Assembly: GCA_002917075.1 (NCBI GenBank)
Contig: NTMA01000045.1
Span: 233,028 to 297,027, forward strand
Length of the DNA: 64,000 nt
Origin: Hawksworthiomyces lignivorus
Taxonomy: Eukaryota; Ascomycota; Sordariomycetes; Ophiostomatales; Ophiostomataceae
Direction: 5' to 3'
Shown here: positions 1 to 10,562 of the stretch, one piece after another
Layout of the letters: each line of letters begins with the position of its first letter
Numbering within the stretch: the stretch's first letter is position 1
Made by a program: the position numbers and the translations under genes
Notes under the pieces: generated by a model
The model's input: only the letters and a program-made list of their open reading frames with translations
Databases searched by the model: none
What the model was told of the DNA's origin: nothing

Positions 1-336
1 CTGCAAACGAGTATAGTCAGAGCAACTACCAGACGAGGACACACACAACCACGACCAGCAAGCAAAATCTGCTGAACGAGGCGCATCGTCCCGCGCCTTA
101 CACACCTCAAAAGCCGCTTGCTTCGTCCAACAGGGTCGCCCGCCCTCGTGGCGGGGGGGCGTGGCCTGTCTGGTTTATTGTCACTTGAAGAACATCTTCT
201 ACTGCTGGCACATTGTCAAAGCATAATTCTCTGGTCTCTGGCATTGCGTCTACGTCTTGTTAGCCTATTTGACGGACTCTTGCTGTCCTAAAGTTCTAGT
301 CGAATCTACGACGCCGTTTTCAGTCAAGCACATATC
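1..336. other. Upstream region of the ornithine carrier gene
   Basis: No gene is visible here. The stretch lies directly 5' of the carrier start codon at 337 and is rich in CA and CT words, as expected for promoter and 5' leader sequence. It carries a G8 run near 150. No TATA box or specific operator can be assigned. Confidence 0.4.
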
Positions 337-1608
337 ATGGCTGCTACGGATATCAAAGCTGCGCCGCCAGCTCTCGCCGCCGATTCGTCCCCGTCTCCGC
401 CTGTCCTGGCTGTCCAGTCTCGTGCCGCCGTCATGGAGGCCACCGAGGACATTCTCTATGGATCGGTAAGGCTCTTTTAAAGATCTCTCTCTCTCTCTTG
501 GATGTGCTGCGGCGTGTTGGCCGTCTCTTTCTTTCTCTTGTCTATTTTCTTCTTCTAACATGTCCCACAGATCGCCGGCATTGCTGGAAAATACGTCGAG
601 TATCCCTTCGACACCGTCAAGGTGCGCCTTCAGGCGCAGCCCAACCGCGGCGCCCTGCGCTACCAGGGCCCCCTCGACTGCTTCCGCCAGTCCATCCGCC
701 AGGACGGCCTCCTGGGCCTGTACCGCGGCATCAGCGCGCCGCTGCTGGGCGCCGCGCTCGAGACCGGCAGCCTGTTTTTGTTTGAGCGCCTCGGCCGCGA
801 GACGCTCGTCTGGACCGGCGCCGCCGCGCAGGGCGCCCCCCTCACGCTGCCGGCGCTCTACTTCACCGGCGCCTTCTCGGGCGTCTTTACCTCGTTCCTG
901 CTGACGCCCATTGAGCTGGTCAAGTGCAAGATCCAGGTGCCCGGCGGCGAGAGCGGCGGCACAGCAGGAGGTGGTGCGGCGGCCGCGGCGGCCGCGGGCC
1001 CCGCCAAGACGGTCTACCGCCGCCCGCTGGCCGTCATCCGCGAGGTGTACCGCCACGACGGCCTGCGCGGCTTCTGGCACGGCCAGCTGGGCACCCTGAT
1101 CCGCGAGGCCGGCGGGTCGGCCGCCTGGTTCGGCGGCAAGGAGACCACGTCGCGCCTGTTCCGCGACTACAACGTGCGCGCCGCCGTGGCGAAGCAGCAG
1201 CAGCAGCACAGCAGCGGCCTGTCCTCCTCCTCCTCCGACCACGCCGCCCTCCTGGCTCGCCTGCGCAGCGACCCCCTGCCGCTGTGGCAGCAGGCCGTCG
1301 CCGGCGCCTCCGCCGGCATGTCCTACAACTTTCTCTTCTTCCCCGCCGACACGGTCAAGTCGCGCATGCAGACCGCGCCGCTCGTGGCCACGGCCTGCAG
1401 CGTTGGCGGGTCCGTCGGCGCCGGCGCCGCTGGCGCCGCTGTCGCCGCTCGGCGCACCTTTTGGGAGGAGACGCGGGCGCTGTGGAAGGAGGCAGGGCTG
1501 CGCGGGTTCTACCGCGGGTGCGGCATCACCGTGGCGCGGTCGGCCCCCAGCTCGGCCTTCATCTTCATGGTGTTCGATGGGCTCAAGACGCACCTGCCGC
1601 TGGCGTGA
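337..1608 (+). CDS. arg-13: Mitochondrial ornithine carrier (ORT1/ARG-13 type)
   Basis: Exons 337..465 and 571..1608 give 388 aa; the intron has a GTAAGG donor and a CCACAG acceptor. The protein is a mitochondrial carrier family member with three tandem repeats. Carrier signatures are visible as [11 protein letters not shown] (repeat 1), [12 protein letters not shown] (repeat 2) and [11 protein letters not shown] (repeat 3). The wording around the signatures ([34 protein letters not shown]) matches the inner-membrane ornithine exporter ORT1/ARG-13, which moves ornithine made in the matrix to cytosolic arginine synthesis. The start was chosen because exon 1 supplies the first part of transmembrane helix 1 (EDILYGSIAG across the junction). 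Repeat 2 carries an Ala-rich stretch, and a Gln/Ser-rich loop of about 20 residues sits before repeat 3; both are longer than usual. The ornithine assignment within the carrier family is by similarity and moderately certain. Confidence 0.88.
466..570 (+). other. Intron 1 of the ornithine carrier gene
   Basis: This is a 105-nt intron with donor GTAAGG and acceptor CCACAG. It contains a CT-rich stretch after the donor and a TTCTAAC branch-like element near 553-559. Splicing joins codons TCG and ATC without a phase change and restores the first carrier repeat. Confidence 0.85.
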
Positions 1609-1957
1609 GAGAAGAAGGCGAGGAAAGGCGGCGCGGAAAATTGGCGGCAAACATAAAAGGAAAGACAGTAGAGAATAGAGCCTTAAAAATAAATGTGGAA
1701 AATACATGGTGCTGGCGCCGTCTATGCTACAAATGCAGAACAACAGCAGTCCGTATCTCACAAGACTCAAAGATATTTTATTGTTCCGTATTCTGTACCC
1801 CGTAACCTGTACTCCAAGTTCTACCCAGTGCCAAAAATTGCCCACACTCTGGTGTATATAAAGATGACGCTTGTAACAAGAGACGAGCGCTCTCCATATA
1901 TTTATTATGTGACTATATGAGTCGTGGCTTCGAAGCTATAATGAATGATCAAAGTAT
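1609..1957. other. Convergent 3' interval
   Basis: This is the tail-to-tail spacer between the carrier (+) and the HET-domain gene (-). It is AT-richer than the carrier and holds AATAAA-like words (AAAATAAAT near 1686) that could serve polyadenylation. No coding signal is seen. Confidence 0.4.
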
Positions 1958-4102
1958 TTAGTAATAGCCAATATCTGAAGGCGTCGGCTGGCTTGTTCTT
2001 GAGTATCCCAAAGTTCTTGGAGATACTTCTGTAAGATTTTGAGAGGTGCTGCTCGTCCTGCAGACGTTAAACACAGTTCTAAACGGCGAGGGAAGAGCGC
2101 GGTGTTTCCCTAACCTCTGGGCTTCACTTGGTCTCAAAATGCCAATGTTTTGAAGACAAGCTTTGTCCTCGTCTTCAGTTGCACAAATATACACGAGTGG
2201 AGTTTCCGCATGTTCCGGTTGCCCTTCAATAAGGAACGGCTGCATTTCTCTTGGAAATTTGACGGCTTCGCATATAGCTATTGGATCGAGTGTCGGCACC
2301 AGAACGTGTAAAATGGCTCTAGGGCCAACTCTTGGGCGCACTTCTTTGACCAAAAACGCACAAAGTTCGTCGAGATCCGTTTTATGCCCAAGATATCTTG
2401 GCCCAAGATACTTCCACCAGTGACGATTGTCAAACTCAAGATGCCATAGTGTATTCACATTGAAAACAACAAAATAGTCTGCAACATCGATCCCGGTGTA
2501 ATCTTCAATCCTCGCTTTAATATGAGAATGAAGATACTCTGGAACAGACTTTCTAAGCGCGATGCATAACTCCTGGATTTTTTCAACGCTTCTGGACAAG
2601 TTGTCCACTGTTGCAGAATCGACAGCTAGTTGCATAATCAGGTTAGTAGCTAAAGAATCCGAATAAATAGCAAGCTGTCCGGATATGTCTGGCCGATGAT
2701 AACTCATAAGATCGGGGATGTCGGGGATAGACCTTGGAAAGATATTTATTGTTTCTAACCATGAACTCAGCCGTGGAAAATATAAAGAAAGCGATTTTGC
2801 TTCTTCGCGACTAGATGAAATCCTCAGAAAGTTATGGTTGCATCCAAAATATAGATCAACTGCGAGGTCGTCATCAGACAGCAGCTGCTTTAAGTGGCCA
2901 CCCTCACCATGGTCCTCCACAAGAGATAGAAGTTGACCGGGGGCACAAAACTGACATTGTATTATACTATATGTGAGAGAGCAGACTCTGCCTTGGTCCC
3001 ATTCGTCCAAGTACTGTCGCCCAAGAATTCGGAACAGTGACATCCTGGCCAGCTGATTCACAGGAAGGCAGAGCTCTTGAAAGGTGACGCCACGGAGATA
3101 GAAAGAAGTATCTAAAATTTTACCGCATAGCAGGAAACTTGCAGTATCACCGAACACTATCGTCTCAGTCTTCATGTATGAGGGATAGAATTGACTTGAG
3201 TCGCAGGCATCCTGTGACATGCCAAGTAAAGCATAGACTTTGTCTTTTTTATCGGTAGCTTCGCTTTCGGCAAACTTAATAAGAAGGTCGTGTAAATGTC
3301 GGTTTGAAGACCACCACGTATTGTTTCGAAGTCGTGGCATAATATCGAGGACTGCTTGCGTACTTTCATCGACGTCGAGCTCCCAGAAGGATGGCATTAA
3401 AGCAAACGTTCGCGCCGGGCACGAGAGAGAACCGCACACAACCCGAGCGCTCTTTGCCAGGGCTACTTCCTGAAGAATCCAAACTCTCTTAAACCACTGT
3501 CTTTTTAGGAGCCCCATCAAAGTTTGGCCAAGCCTCGAATATACTTGCGGGCTAAAGCATTCGCGTCGCTGAAGAAAAAAGCTATAACAAAGATCTTTCC
3601 ATGTTCCCCTTTTCCCCAAAAGCTGGGCTTGAATAGCTTTGTGGTCAATCCAAGCAATTATCGCCATGAAATCTTCTATGTTCTCGTCACTCGCGCCCAG
3701 CCAGATGCACACTTCTTCGGCATTCTTGAAAATGTCTCCCATCTGCCTTACTTGGTGGCCCTTCTCCCTGTTGTTTTCTTGATTAATACATATTTTATCA
3801 ACCCAGAGAAGCACATCCCTATCGTGACGTCGAATATTCTGTAGAGCTAAAGCCAAGTTCTCCGCAACCTGGAATTCGTGATTGTCTACAAAAACACGAG
3901 GGAGACAAGAGTGGCGTGTCGAAATTTGGTTGATTTCGTTCCATGTATATGACAATGCGCTATATGCAGGCCAGTTCTCTGCGCCTGGTAGTGACTCTAA
4001 GAGCTCGCAAGCGATATCATCAAGAAGATCGGCCTTCTTGACGCACAAGATGCGGATAGAATTTCTCTCAGCGTCGAGCTCTGAATATTGAAATGTAGAC
4101 AT
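1958..4102 (-). CDS. HET-domain (heterokaryon incompatibility) protein
   Basis: This is a single uninterrupted ORF of 714 aa starting at the ATG 4102..4100. The N-terminus (FQYSELDAERNSIRIL) and the blocks YSALSYTWN, LLWVDKICINQ, QVRQMGDIFKNAEEVCIWLG and WILQEVALAKSARVVCG form a full HET domain over roughly residues 8-240. DKKDKVYALLGM follows in the usual place. HET-domain proteins trigger cell death after fusion of incompatible hyphae and act as effectors of NLR-like or other non-self recognition partners. No NACHT, ankyrin or WD repeats follow, so the remaining 450 residues are of unknown role. The gene is AT-richer than its neighbours, lacks introns, and uses many A/T-ending codons while flanking genes favour G/C endings. 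This suggests an accessory, rapidly evolving or recently arrived gene. Its trigger partner cannot be inferred. Confidence 0.88.
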   Translation of the reverse strand: MSTFQYSELDAERNSIRILCVKKADLLDDIACELLESLPGAENWPAYSALSYTWNEINQISTRHSCLPRVFVDNHEFQVAENLALALQNIRRHDRDVLLWVDKICINQENNREKGHQVRQMGDIFKNAEEVCIWLGASDENIEDFMAIIAWIDHKAIQAQLLGKRGTWKDLCYSFFLQRRECFSPQVYSRLGQTLMGLLKRQWFKRVWILQEVALAKSARVVCGSLSCPARTFALMPSFWELDVDESTQAVLDIMPRLRNNTWWSSNRHLHDLLIKFAESEATDKKDKVYALLGMSQDACDSSQFYPSYMKTETIVFGDTASFLLCGKILDTSFYLRGVTFQELCLPVNQLARMSLFRILGRQYLDEWDQGRVCSLTYSIIQCQFCAPGQLLSLVEDHGEGGHLKQLLSDDDLAVDLYFGCNHNFLRISSSREEAKSLSLYFPRLSSWLETINIFPRSIPDIPDLMSYHRPDISGQLAIYSDSLATNLIMQLAVDSATVDNLSRSVEKIQELCIALRKSVPEYLHSHIKARIEDYTGIDVADYFVVFNVNTLWHLEFDNRHWWKYLGPRYLGHKTDLDELCAFLVKEVRPRVGPRAILHVLVPTLDPIAICEAVKFPREMQPFLIEGQPEHAETPLVYICATEDEDKACLQNIGILRPSEAQRLGKHRALPSPFRTVFNVCRTSSTSQNLTEVSPRTLGYSRTSQPTPSDIGYY

Positions 4103-4715
4103 TGTAGTTACGCTTATGGGCGAGGAAATTGATTAAGCCTCCAACTGCAATGTGCTAAGCAAAGGCCTGGTGATGGTAAAAATGGACGGCATGTCGTTTT
4201 ATGCCCGATGCTCTTCAATTTCACGGCCCGATGAAGGTCAACTGAAATGCCAAGGGGTTGCATCCGGGCGTCCAAAGCTTTTGCGACAAGGCATCCTCTG
4301 CAAGGCAAAACCGCAAAACCTCTTGGAGATTATTGGCTAAGGAATCTAACGAGGCTTCAAGAAATGCGGTTGCCTATTTGCAGTGGCTGCTCTATTGAAT
4401 TACCATGAATAAGTCGTGTACTCCTCAAGATTTGCAGTGAGCACTGGATGGAATTCACTTGAGGGCTTTTTTTGCACAAACTATGTGATCTTATTATACT
4501 TGCTTCTCAATTCGCCCCTGTCCAAGGATATTCTTCGTGTCTCTGCATGAGAAATATAAAAGACTAATACAATCACCTAAAAGACAAAAGGAAAAGAGGA
4601 AAAAAAAAAAAATAAGATAAAGAAGCGTTGCGGCCGAAATTCTCCTGCGAGTTGGCAAATTTCGTGTGCTTTGCCCGATTCTCTCCAGCCGCCCTTTTTT
4701 TGATGGCAGAGAGAC
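4103..4715. other. Upstream region of the HET gene
   Basis: This is the spacer between the HET gene start and the TspO-like gene stop, both on the minus strand. The half next to TspO holds an A12 run near 4601-4612 and AT-rich sequence that fits a 3' UTR; the rest would be the HET promoter. No coding signal is seen. Confidence 0.4.
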
Positions 4716-5449
4716 CTATTCCTTCTTCTTCTCTTCGGCCTTGGACGGCGCCCCGCCGATGCGCCACCCGTTGAGGTAGCCGGCGCCCACGCTGAGGTAG
4801 GTGGTGAAGCCGAGCCAGGCCACGTACGGCAGCAGCACCAGGCCGCCGACGCGGACGCCGCTGTCTTCCGACCGCAGCCAGCGCGCCGCCAGGTACGCGT
4901 TGATGCCGAGCAGGGCGGCGGCGTCGGCGGCGGCGGCCACGGGCTGGCGCAGCGTGAAGAAGAGCGGCATCCACGCCAGCGTCAGGCCCAGCTGCACCGT
5001 GTAGAGCCCGGCGCCGACGCCGCGGGCCGTGCGGGCGGCACTGCCGAGGCCGACCAGCTCTGCGGCGCTCGCGCCCACCGCCCGGTAGGCCGCGTAGCCG
5101 GCCAGACCGTACAGGACGCCCCAGATGGGCCCGAAGGCTGCCCGGGGCGGCCGCAGCGGCGGCTGCTGCAGGCTCTGGACGGCCGGGTCGCTGGGTTCGG
5201 CTAGGGGAGAGGCAGGTGTGTTAGTGTGGGATGATTTTAGCATAATTATCATTTCAACACATCTTTCTCGTCTTCCTTTGCACCCAGCAGAACCAATTCC
5301 TATCAATGGCTTCCGCTCGGATGGCTGGGTCACGTACGCCTTGTGGAGTACCCCACAGCCGCACCCAAGGTGACGGGCAGCAGGATGGATGCCGCCGGAT
5401 TGGCGAACACGGCATCCGGGAGAGCTAGGTGGTAGAAGACTGCAGTCAT
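4716..5449 (-). CDS. TspO/MBR (translocator protein) family membrane protein
   Basis: Exons 5449..5338 and 5200..4716 (minus strand) encode 198 aa. The split codon across the 137-nt intron gives YSTRPEPSDP, in the position where this family has YSTRP followed by a variable linker. The core PPLRPPRAAFGPIWGVLYGL, the mid-helix LGLTLAWMPLFF and the last helix LPYVAWLGFTTYL are typical of TspO/TSPO. These are five-helix proteins that bind porphyrins and cholesterol in the mitochondrial outer membrane or related membranes. The C-terminus is Lys/Glu-rich (EEKKKE). The ATG at 5449 was chosen because it gives a hydrophobic first helix (ASILLPVTLGAAVG) and the correct phase; the longer continuous ORF to 5612 reads through the intron. 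The function in fungi is poorly defined, with roles in tetrapyrrole handling or stress proposed for the family. Confidence 0.87.
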
Positions 5450-7057
5450 GACTAATGAAGCTGTGTATATATTGTTCAAAATCAAAAGGGAATGCAAAAA
5501 CTACAGTTTCAAGATCAAAATTGAACTCGATAATGAAAAAAGAGACGAGCAAAGCTACGAGGTGAAATAGACAAAAAAGTCGTACGTTTGCCAAGTTTAC
5601 GCAAAAGTCCAACGTGGTTGACTGATTGGCGACGCAAGTGAGGGAGGGATGAGGAGATCCGGTTGCTTATTCCGTATTCTCAAACTACGTCACGTGGAGA
5701 TGTTATGCCGTTTTATGCGGTCTCTCTCTTTTCACAGGATGTCTCTTTCTCTCTGCACGGAGTTGACAACTTATAACCAGTACAGAAAAAAAATCTGGCC
5801 ACTCGACGATGTCGTCGACCTGGCGTGCAGAATCGACTATTCTGACGGCTGTGTTCGGTGGAGAGACTGATAGTTCATGACCAGCGCGGAGCAATACTAC
5901 CCTGCGGAATAGCCAAATTGTGCTAGTAGAAACGCAGCGCAGCACTCGGCTGTACAGGCATCCGAATAGCCTTACATGAACGCCACGCTGGCACGACATG
6001 CAATTAATCGTACTCGCCAAATGCATGGCCTTCTTACCGGCCTGCGCTCGCTTCGTACTGGCCACAGCGAGAGTGGTCAGCAGCAGTGCATGCCGTGCAA
6101 CCTCTGCAATCGTCGTTCTCGATAAGGACATGAGGCACGTGCCGTCTGTTTCGCTGGGGTTGAAGAGCGGCGCTGCCAAGAACATAATATATCTCACAAA
6201 GCACGCACTAATTAGTTCATGAGGCGAAAGAGACGGAGTAGTGGCCTTGCAATCTCGGAGCCGATTTTTCCTTCGGCGGTTCCTTTGCTTTTTCCATTGT
6301 TCATCCTGCTGTTCTGCTGTGTTGGTACGATATCAAGCAATACAAATCCATGGAGCCCATTGTTTTCCTTTGGGTTTTCCCAGCGCGCGAGAGCTATGCC
6401 TCTTGACACCCAGAATTGACAGAAAGGAGAAGTAAGAGGAAAGGACAAAAGAAAGGAGACACAGAAAACGCTGTCGCCAGCAAAGAGCACAATACCGAGA
6501 ACCGACGCACGTGAATCCCCTCATGTGATGTTCCACCGACAAATTTAGTTATCACACTAGAAAATCTCGTCCCGCCAACCGTAGAAAAAGGGTCCAGAGT
6601 TGGACTGGTAAACGCCTTTCCTTCTCCTCGCTTGCTCCTCCGCTGTAGATGGCGGCGGGAAGAAGAGAGGAGGAACCGAAACATACAGAGCACAAAAACG
6701 AAAGAATAGAACACATGACAAGTACAACCCAGCGCAGTTAAAAAAAAAAAAAAGAATAGTAGAATTGGTTCAAAATGACAGGCAAAGAAGTGAAACAAGA
6801 ACTCAAGATTAGAGGGCAATCTCCTAATGTCAAATGGAGTGGAGTGCGATTCCAAAATGAGTCGCCAGCCACGGTCCAAGGGGCCACATGCGGGAAGAAC
6901 CCGCATGCCTCCCTCACTCCGCATCGGCTGTCTTGTGTGTGCGTACCGGCCAAGTGGGATGAGAAAAATAACGAATGGGGAAAAATTTGCGTCATTCTCT
7001 GGTACGCACACACAAGCACATGCAATCACACAATCGCAAGCACGGACGTGCGCGCCC
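5450..7057. other. Gene-poor interval between TspO and p14
   Basis: About 1.6 kb without a supportable gene. Open frames on both strands lack family similarity and the codon bias of neighbouring genes. The stretch holds an A14 run near 6739-6752 and several short low-complexity tracts. The first few hundred bases would be the TspO promoter, since TspO is transcribed leftward from 5449. Confidence 0.4.
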
Positions 7058-7447
7058 CTAGGCGCACTCCGGCACGGTGGGAAGGAGCTTGCGAACAAAG
7101 TGCGGCATGGCGCCGCGCGCCTGGTCGGAGAAGTCCGGCTTGGCGCTTCGGGTGGAGGACGTGACGATGGTCGTCGATGTCGCGGTGGTCGTCTTGGCCG
7201 AAGATATTACGCGTCCCGGCGACGGAGCAGAGGACGGCGGCGAGGCCGAGGATGACCTTGTGGGCGACTTGAGCGGCGACCTGGCGGACTCCGACGACGA
7301 CCTCGTGGAGCTGGACGACTTGGACGACTTGGACGACCGCGAGGTCGGCCGCGCGGAAGGTGAAGAGGAAGACGGGCCTGCAGGGTTGCGGTGGGACAGC
7401 GGAGAGTGTGCTGTCTTCTGCAGGCGGTCCACAGGCCCGTCTAATCG
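7058..7447 (-). other. Same-frame, coding-like 3' extension behind p14 (unassigned)
   Basis: Directly after the p14 stop codon TGA (7450..7448) the same reading frame stays open for 130 codons until TAG at 7060..7058. The text is rich in Ser, Lys, Arg and Pro, then becomes more protein-like near the end (KPDFSDQARGAMPHFVRKLL). Third positions are mostly G or C, like real exons here. The other two frames on the same DNA are also largely open because the segment is GC-rich, so coding is not proven. It may be an unannotated small gene, a readthrough extension or just GC-rich 3' UTR. No family is recognised. Confidence 0.3.
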
Positions 7448-7942
7448 TCAATCGATGCCGTGCTGCTTCTTGAGCTGCGCTAAACTTTCCTTGCGAGCGT
7501 CGAGGTCCTCTCTTGACTTGGCCATCTTCTCTGGCTGGTGGTATAGAACTGGAAGAGAAGAGTTAGTTTCCGAGACAAAGAAGCGCATGAAAGCACTGCA
7601 GTGCAGAAGGTGTCATTCTACTTACCAACAAGGTAACGGTTCTGGAAGTTGAAGCCGTTTAGCTTGTCGCAGGCCTGTTTTGCATCCATGACATCTTCAT
7701 AGACAACAAACGCGGTGCCTTTGGTGTTGTTGGCGATGCCCTGTCGCACTTGGCTGTTTGGGATGTTAGACTCTATATCTTCAAACAAGAAGCACATGAG
7801 AGAATCTCGAGGGAAGAATGCAGAATGCAGAATGCACGTACCGAATCGGGCCAAACTTGCCAAAGAGCTCAAAGAGCTCTTCGGGAGTGACGTTGTAGCT
7901 TAGATTCTTTACGAACAAAGCTCTGTTCGCGATGGATGCCAT
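7448..7942 (-). CDS. SF3B6: SF3b subunit p14 (SF3B6), branch-site binding RRM protein
   Basis: Three exons on the minus strand (7942..7842, 7753..7626, 7548..7448) encode 109 aa. The protein is one RRM: RNP2 ALFVKNL at residues 8-14 and RNP1 [10 protein letters not shown] in the middle. The family-specific joint [13 protein letters not shown] is rebuilt across intron 1, and [12 protein letters not shown] is rebuilt across intron 2. The C-terminal helix ([16 protein letters not shown]) is standard. p14 sits in the SF3b complex of the U2 snRNP and contacts the branch-site adenosine region in the nucleus through SF3B1. Length and both splice phases fit the family exactly. The stop is TGA followed by C, and the frame remains open beyond it (see separate entry). 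The 5' leader on the minus strand is pyrimidine-rich. Confidence 0.95.
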
Positions 7943-10562
7943 GCTGTGATCAGTAACTGGCCTTTTTGGATTCGAAATACGACGACACGGGACCAGAAAA
8001 AAAAAAAGAAAAGCATTAATGCAACCAGCCGCGCAACTTTTGAAAATTCAAAATAGATACTATGAGATTTGCGATGTACGGGCTCAATGCAGAGACGTGT
8101 TCGATATTCCCCGTTGACGACGTGTGATGCGTCCCGACGCGAGTATGATGGATTAGGTAGTTGGACACGTTGGACGTTGCCGATATGGTGGAAGAGCCTC
8201 ACGGCCCGTACGACCAAAAAAAATAGGAAACAGAACCGCCACAAAGAGATGAACAACAAGAAAGAAAAGAACCTACCGATTGACCTCCGGGGCAAGCCTG
8301 CCTGCGCGACTCATATCTTGATGGCAGGCTGTTCACGAGACACGATGAATTCTAGATTCTGGAGTATCGAACAATCGGAATAAAAACTGGGGTCGAAAAA
8401 GGGAGGGAGAGGGAAAAGAATCGGCGTCGACCAGAAGCTTGGCAAAACCGTCAGACTGCTCGATGTACCGACTTTTTTGTCTAAAGAGCGGAAATCGTGA
8501 GATGCTGGTGGTGAAGAGGGTTGGCGACGACGACGACGGAAGAGGCTGAAAGAGACGACGACGAACATCAAAATTGAAGATTGCGTGGTGTGAAAAAGAA
8601 GGAAAGAGCGAGGTTTTTGCAGACCGGGGGGGTAATAGGCAAGTATTAGGGAAGGAGCGGCGGCGAAAGAGAGAGAACGTAAGGAAGGAGGGGAGTGGGA
8701 ACACCAACAGGGAAGCGGAAGGAACACAGTGGATTTTGCAGTGGCTGCGACGGAAGGAACTACTGGGACAACTGACTGCTCCGTGTGCTACAGTGGGAGA
8801 GTGGCTGGAATTTGAGTGGGCAGAGGCAAAAGAGCACTGTGGAATAGTGGATGCTGGCTCGGCTGGCTGGCCTGCTGGCCCGAAGAGACAGACACCAGAC
8901 AAAGAAAATTGGAGAAGAGGCACTGTGCTACCACGCAGATGATGTAGTGACTAAGCGTTACGCACTGTAATGACAGGGGACACGTGAACATCTCAGCCAA
9001 TCGCTGCTTGTCCAACTTCAAGCCAGAGTGGGGTCTGCATATGTACTGTCTCACCCGCCAATGTGGAAGCCTGAAGAAACCGCTAAAAAGCGAAAAAAGT
9101 GAACTGTAGAATTTGCTGGGAGAGAGGGATCTTCGCTGTGGCCTTGCTGGTGTGGCCTTGGTGCATCTGAGCATCATGTATTACTTGCTCGGCTTTTATT
9201 CCTTGCTTCCCTCGGATTCGGATTCACGAGTTCAAACATAGAAAAAATTTAAGAAAATAAAAAAAAAGCTAGACCCGAGGCGTGGCCACTCTGCAATGCA
9301 GCTCGGTGTAGCTTACAGGCGGCTGCAGGTCTGAATCGATAACGCCGCCTCGGGAACAGCGAGGACTCGGCGTTGCCTAATCCCCGGGCTCAGAAAATCG
9401 AACAGCGAGTCCGACGCCCGAAGAGGTGCCTAGACATGACGACTTTTAGCGACAGGTTCGCACTGGGAGAAACAGGTTTCCAGTATGGAGTAATTCCTGT
9501 CTCGCATCTATTCAGTTACAGCCATGCAGCATGCACATCATTTCACTTTATGGATATGTACTCGTACTCGCAAGCACAAGACGTGGAACCAGGCCATTGA
9601 CCGCCTCGAATAATTCCACATTGAATGGCTTTCATGGGTTTTCTCATGTTATTCACCTGCTGCTCTCCCTCTTCAATATGGTGATAAGCACACCACTCTC
9701 GCATTCTGGGGAACAGGCCTTCGCAGCCCGAAGAGGGGCGTCATTCCTATGCTGAATTTGACTATTATTGCTCGTGTGGAATAGAGCTATGCCTAGGTAC
9801 ATTGTGAAACTAACATCAGATATCGCGGTGTTGGAATGGGGTGATGTTTTTCAGAACGTTATTAGTGGGAACGAAGACCTAGAAAGAACACACGAAGAAA
9901 GAGTTCAGACCATAGAACCGTAAAATAGATGCAGACTTTCTGTAAGAAAGTGTGATAACTAGGAGATTTTTTTGTCCTTTTCTTTTTCTCAACTCCGATC
10001 GTTTTTAATTCAATACCACCGCCCAATGTGCGAATCATTTCAATGGACGATGTTGAGATTTGTCGGCGATTAGCCCTGTTTCTAAGCGCTGAAGGGCAAT
10101 GGTGGGCTGCCCCTGATCAGGGGGACGGCATGGAGGAAACAATGGGAAACACGGGAATTCCCATCCCCTCCTCCAGGCCGTGTTACTCCCATTCCCTCCC
10201 CTGAAGACACCCTCCAAAACAAAACATTAGTTGATTTTCCGGGGGAGCCTGGCTTCTATTATAACCTTAACCAGTATTATAATTCAGAGTACTTTTTGCA
10301 CTTTTGGTGCATACACGTGTTTTGCCTCCGGCTGGCTAGAATTGCTCGCCTCCTCTTTTTGTCAACCTCACAGCAAAAAAACAAACACACTGTCAAACGA
10401 CAACACAACCATCGACTCCCAACGAGACGGAAAGGAGGACAACACGAGCTGCCCAGCTCAGTCCAATTCTTCTCCTCGTCTTCCTCCTCGTCCAATTCTT
10501 ATTCTTGTTGATCAAGCAGATCCATCAATTCTCATCCTTATCATACTCCCTTTCTTACCGAA
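7943..10562. other. Long divergent intergenic region (p14 / Cys-rich protein)
   Basis: A 2.6 kb region between two divergently transcribed genes. The part nearest p14 (about 8300-8750) is purine-rich on the plus strand, so the p14 transcript would have a pyrimidine-rich leader. The part next to the plus-strand gene (about 10430-10562) is CT-rich on the plus strand. The middle, 9200-10200, holds no coding signal. Open frames such as 8333..8923 (-) are composition artefacts. Confidence 0.4.

Noticed and set aside
265..1845. 526-codon minus-strand open frame over the ornithine carrier
   Set aside because: Antisense shadow; Arg/Gly/Ala-rich without family features, and the carrier on the plus strand is certain.
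6394..7098. 234-codon minus-strand open frame
   Set aside because: Phe/Leu/Ser-rich text from AT- and pyrimidine-rich DNA, no codon bias, no similarity recognised.
8333..8923. 196-codon minus-strand open frame upstream of p14
   Set aside because: Lies in the pyrimidine-rich leader; Ser/Pro/Phe/Leu composition explains it.
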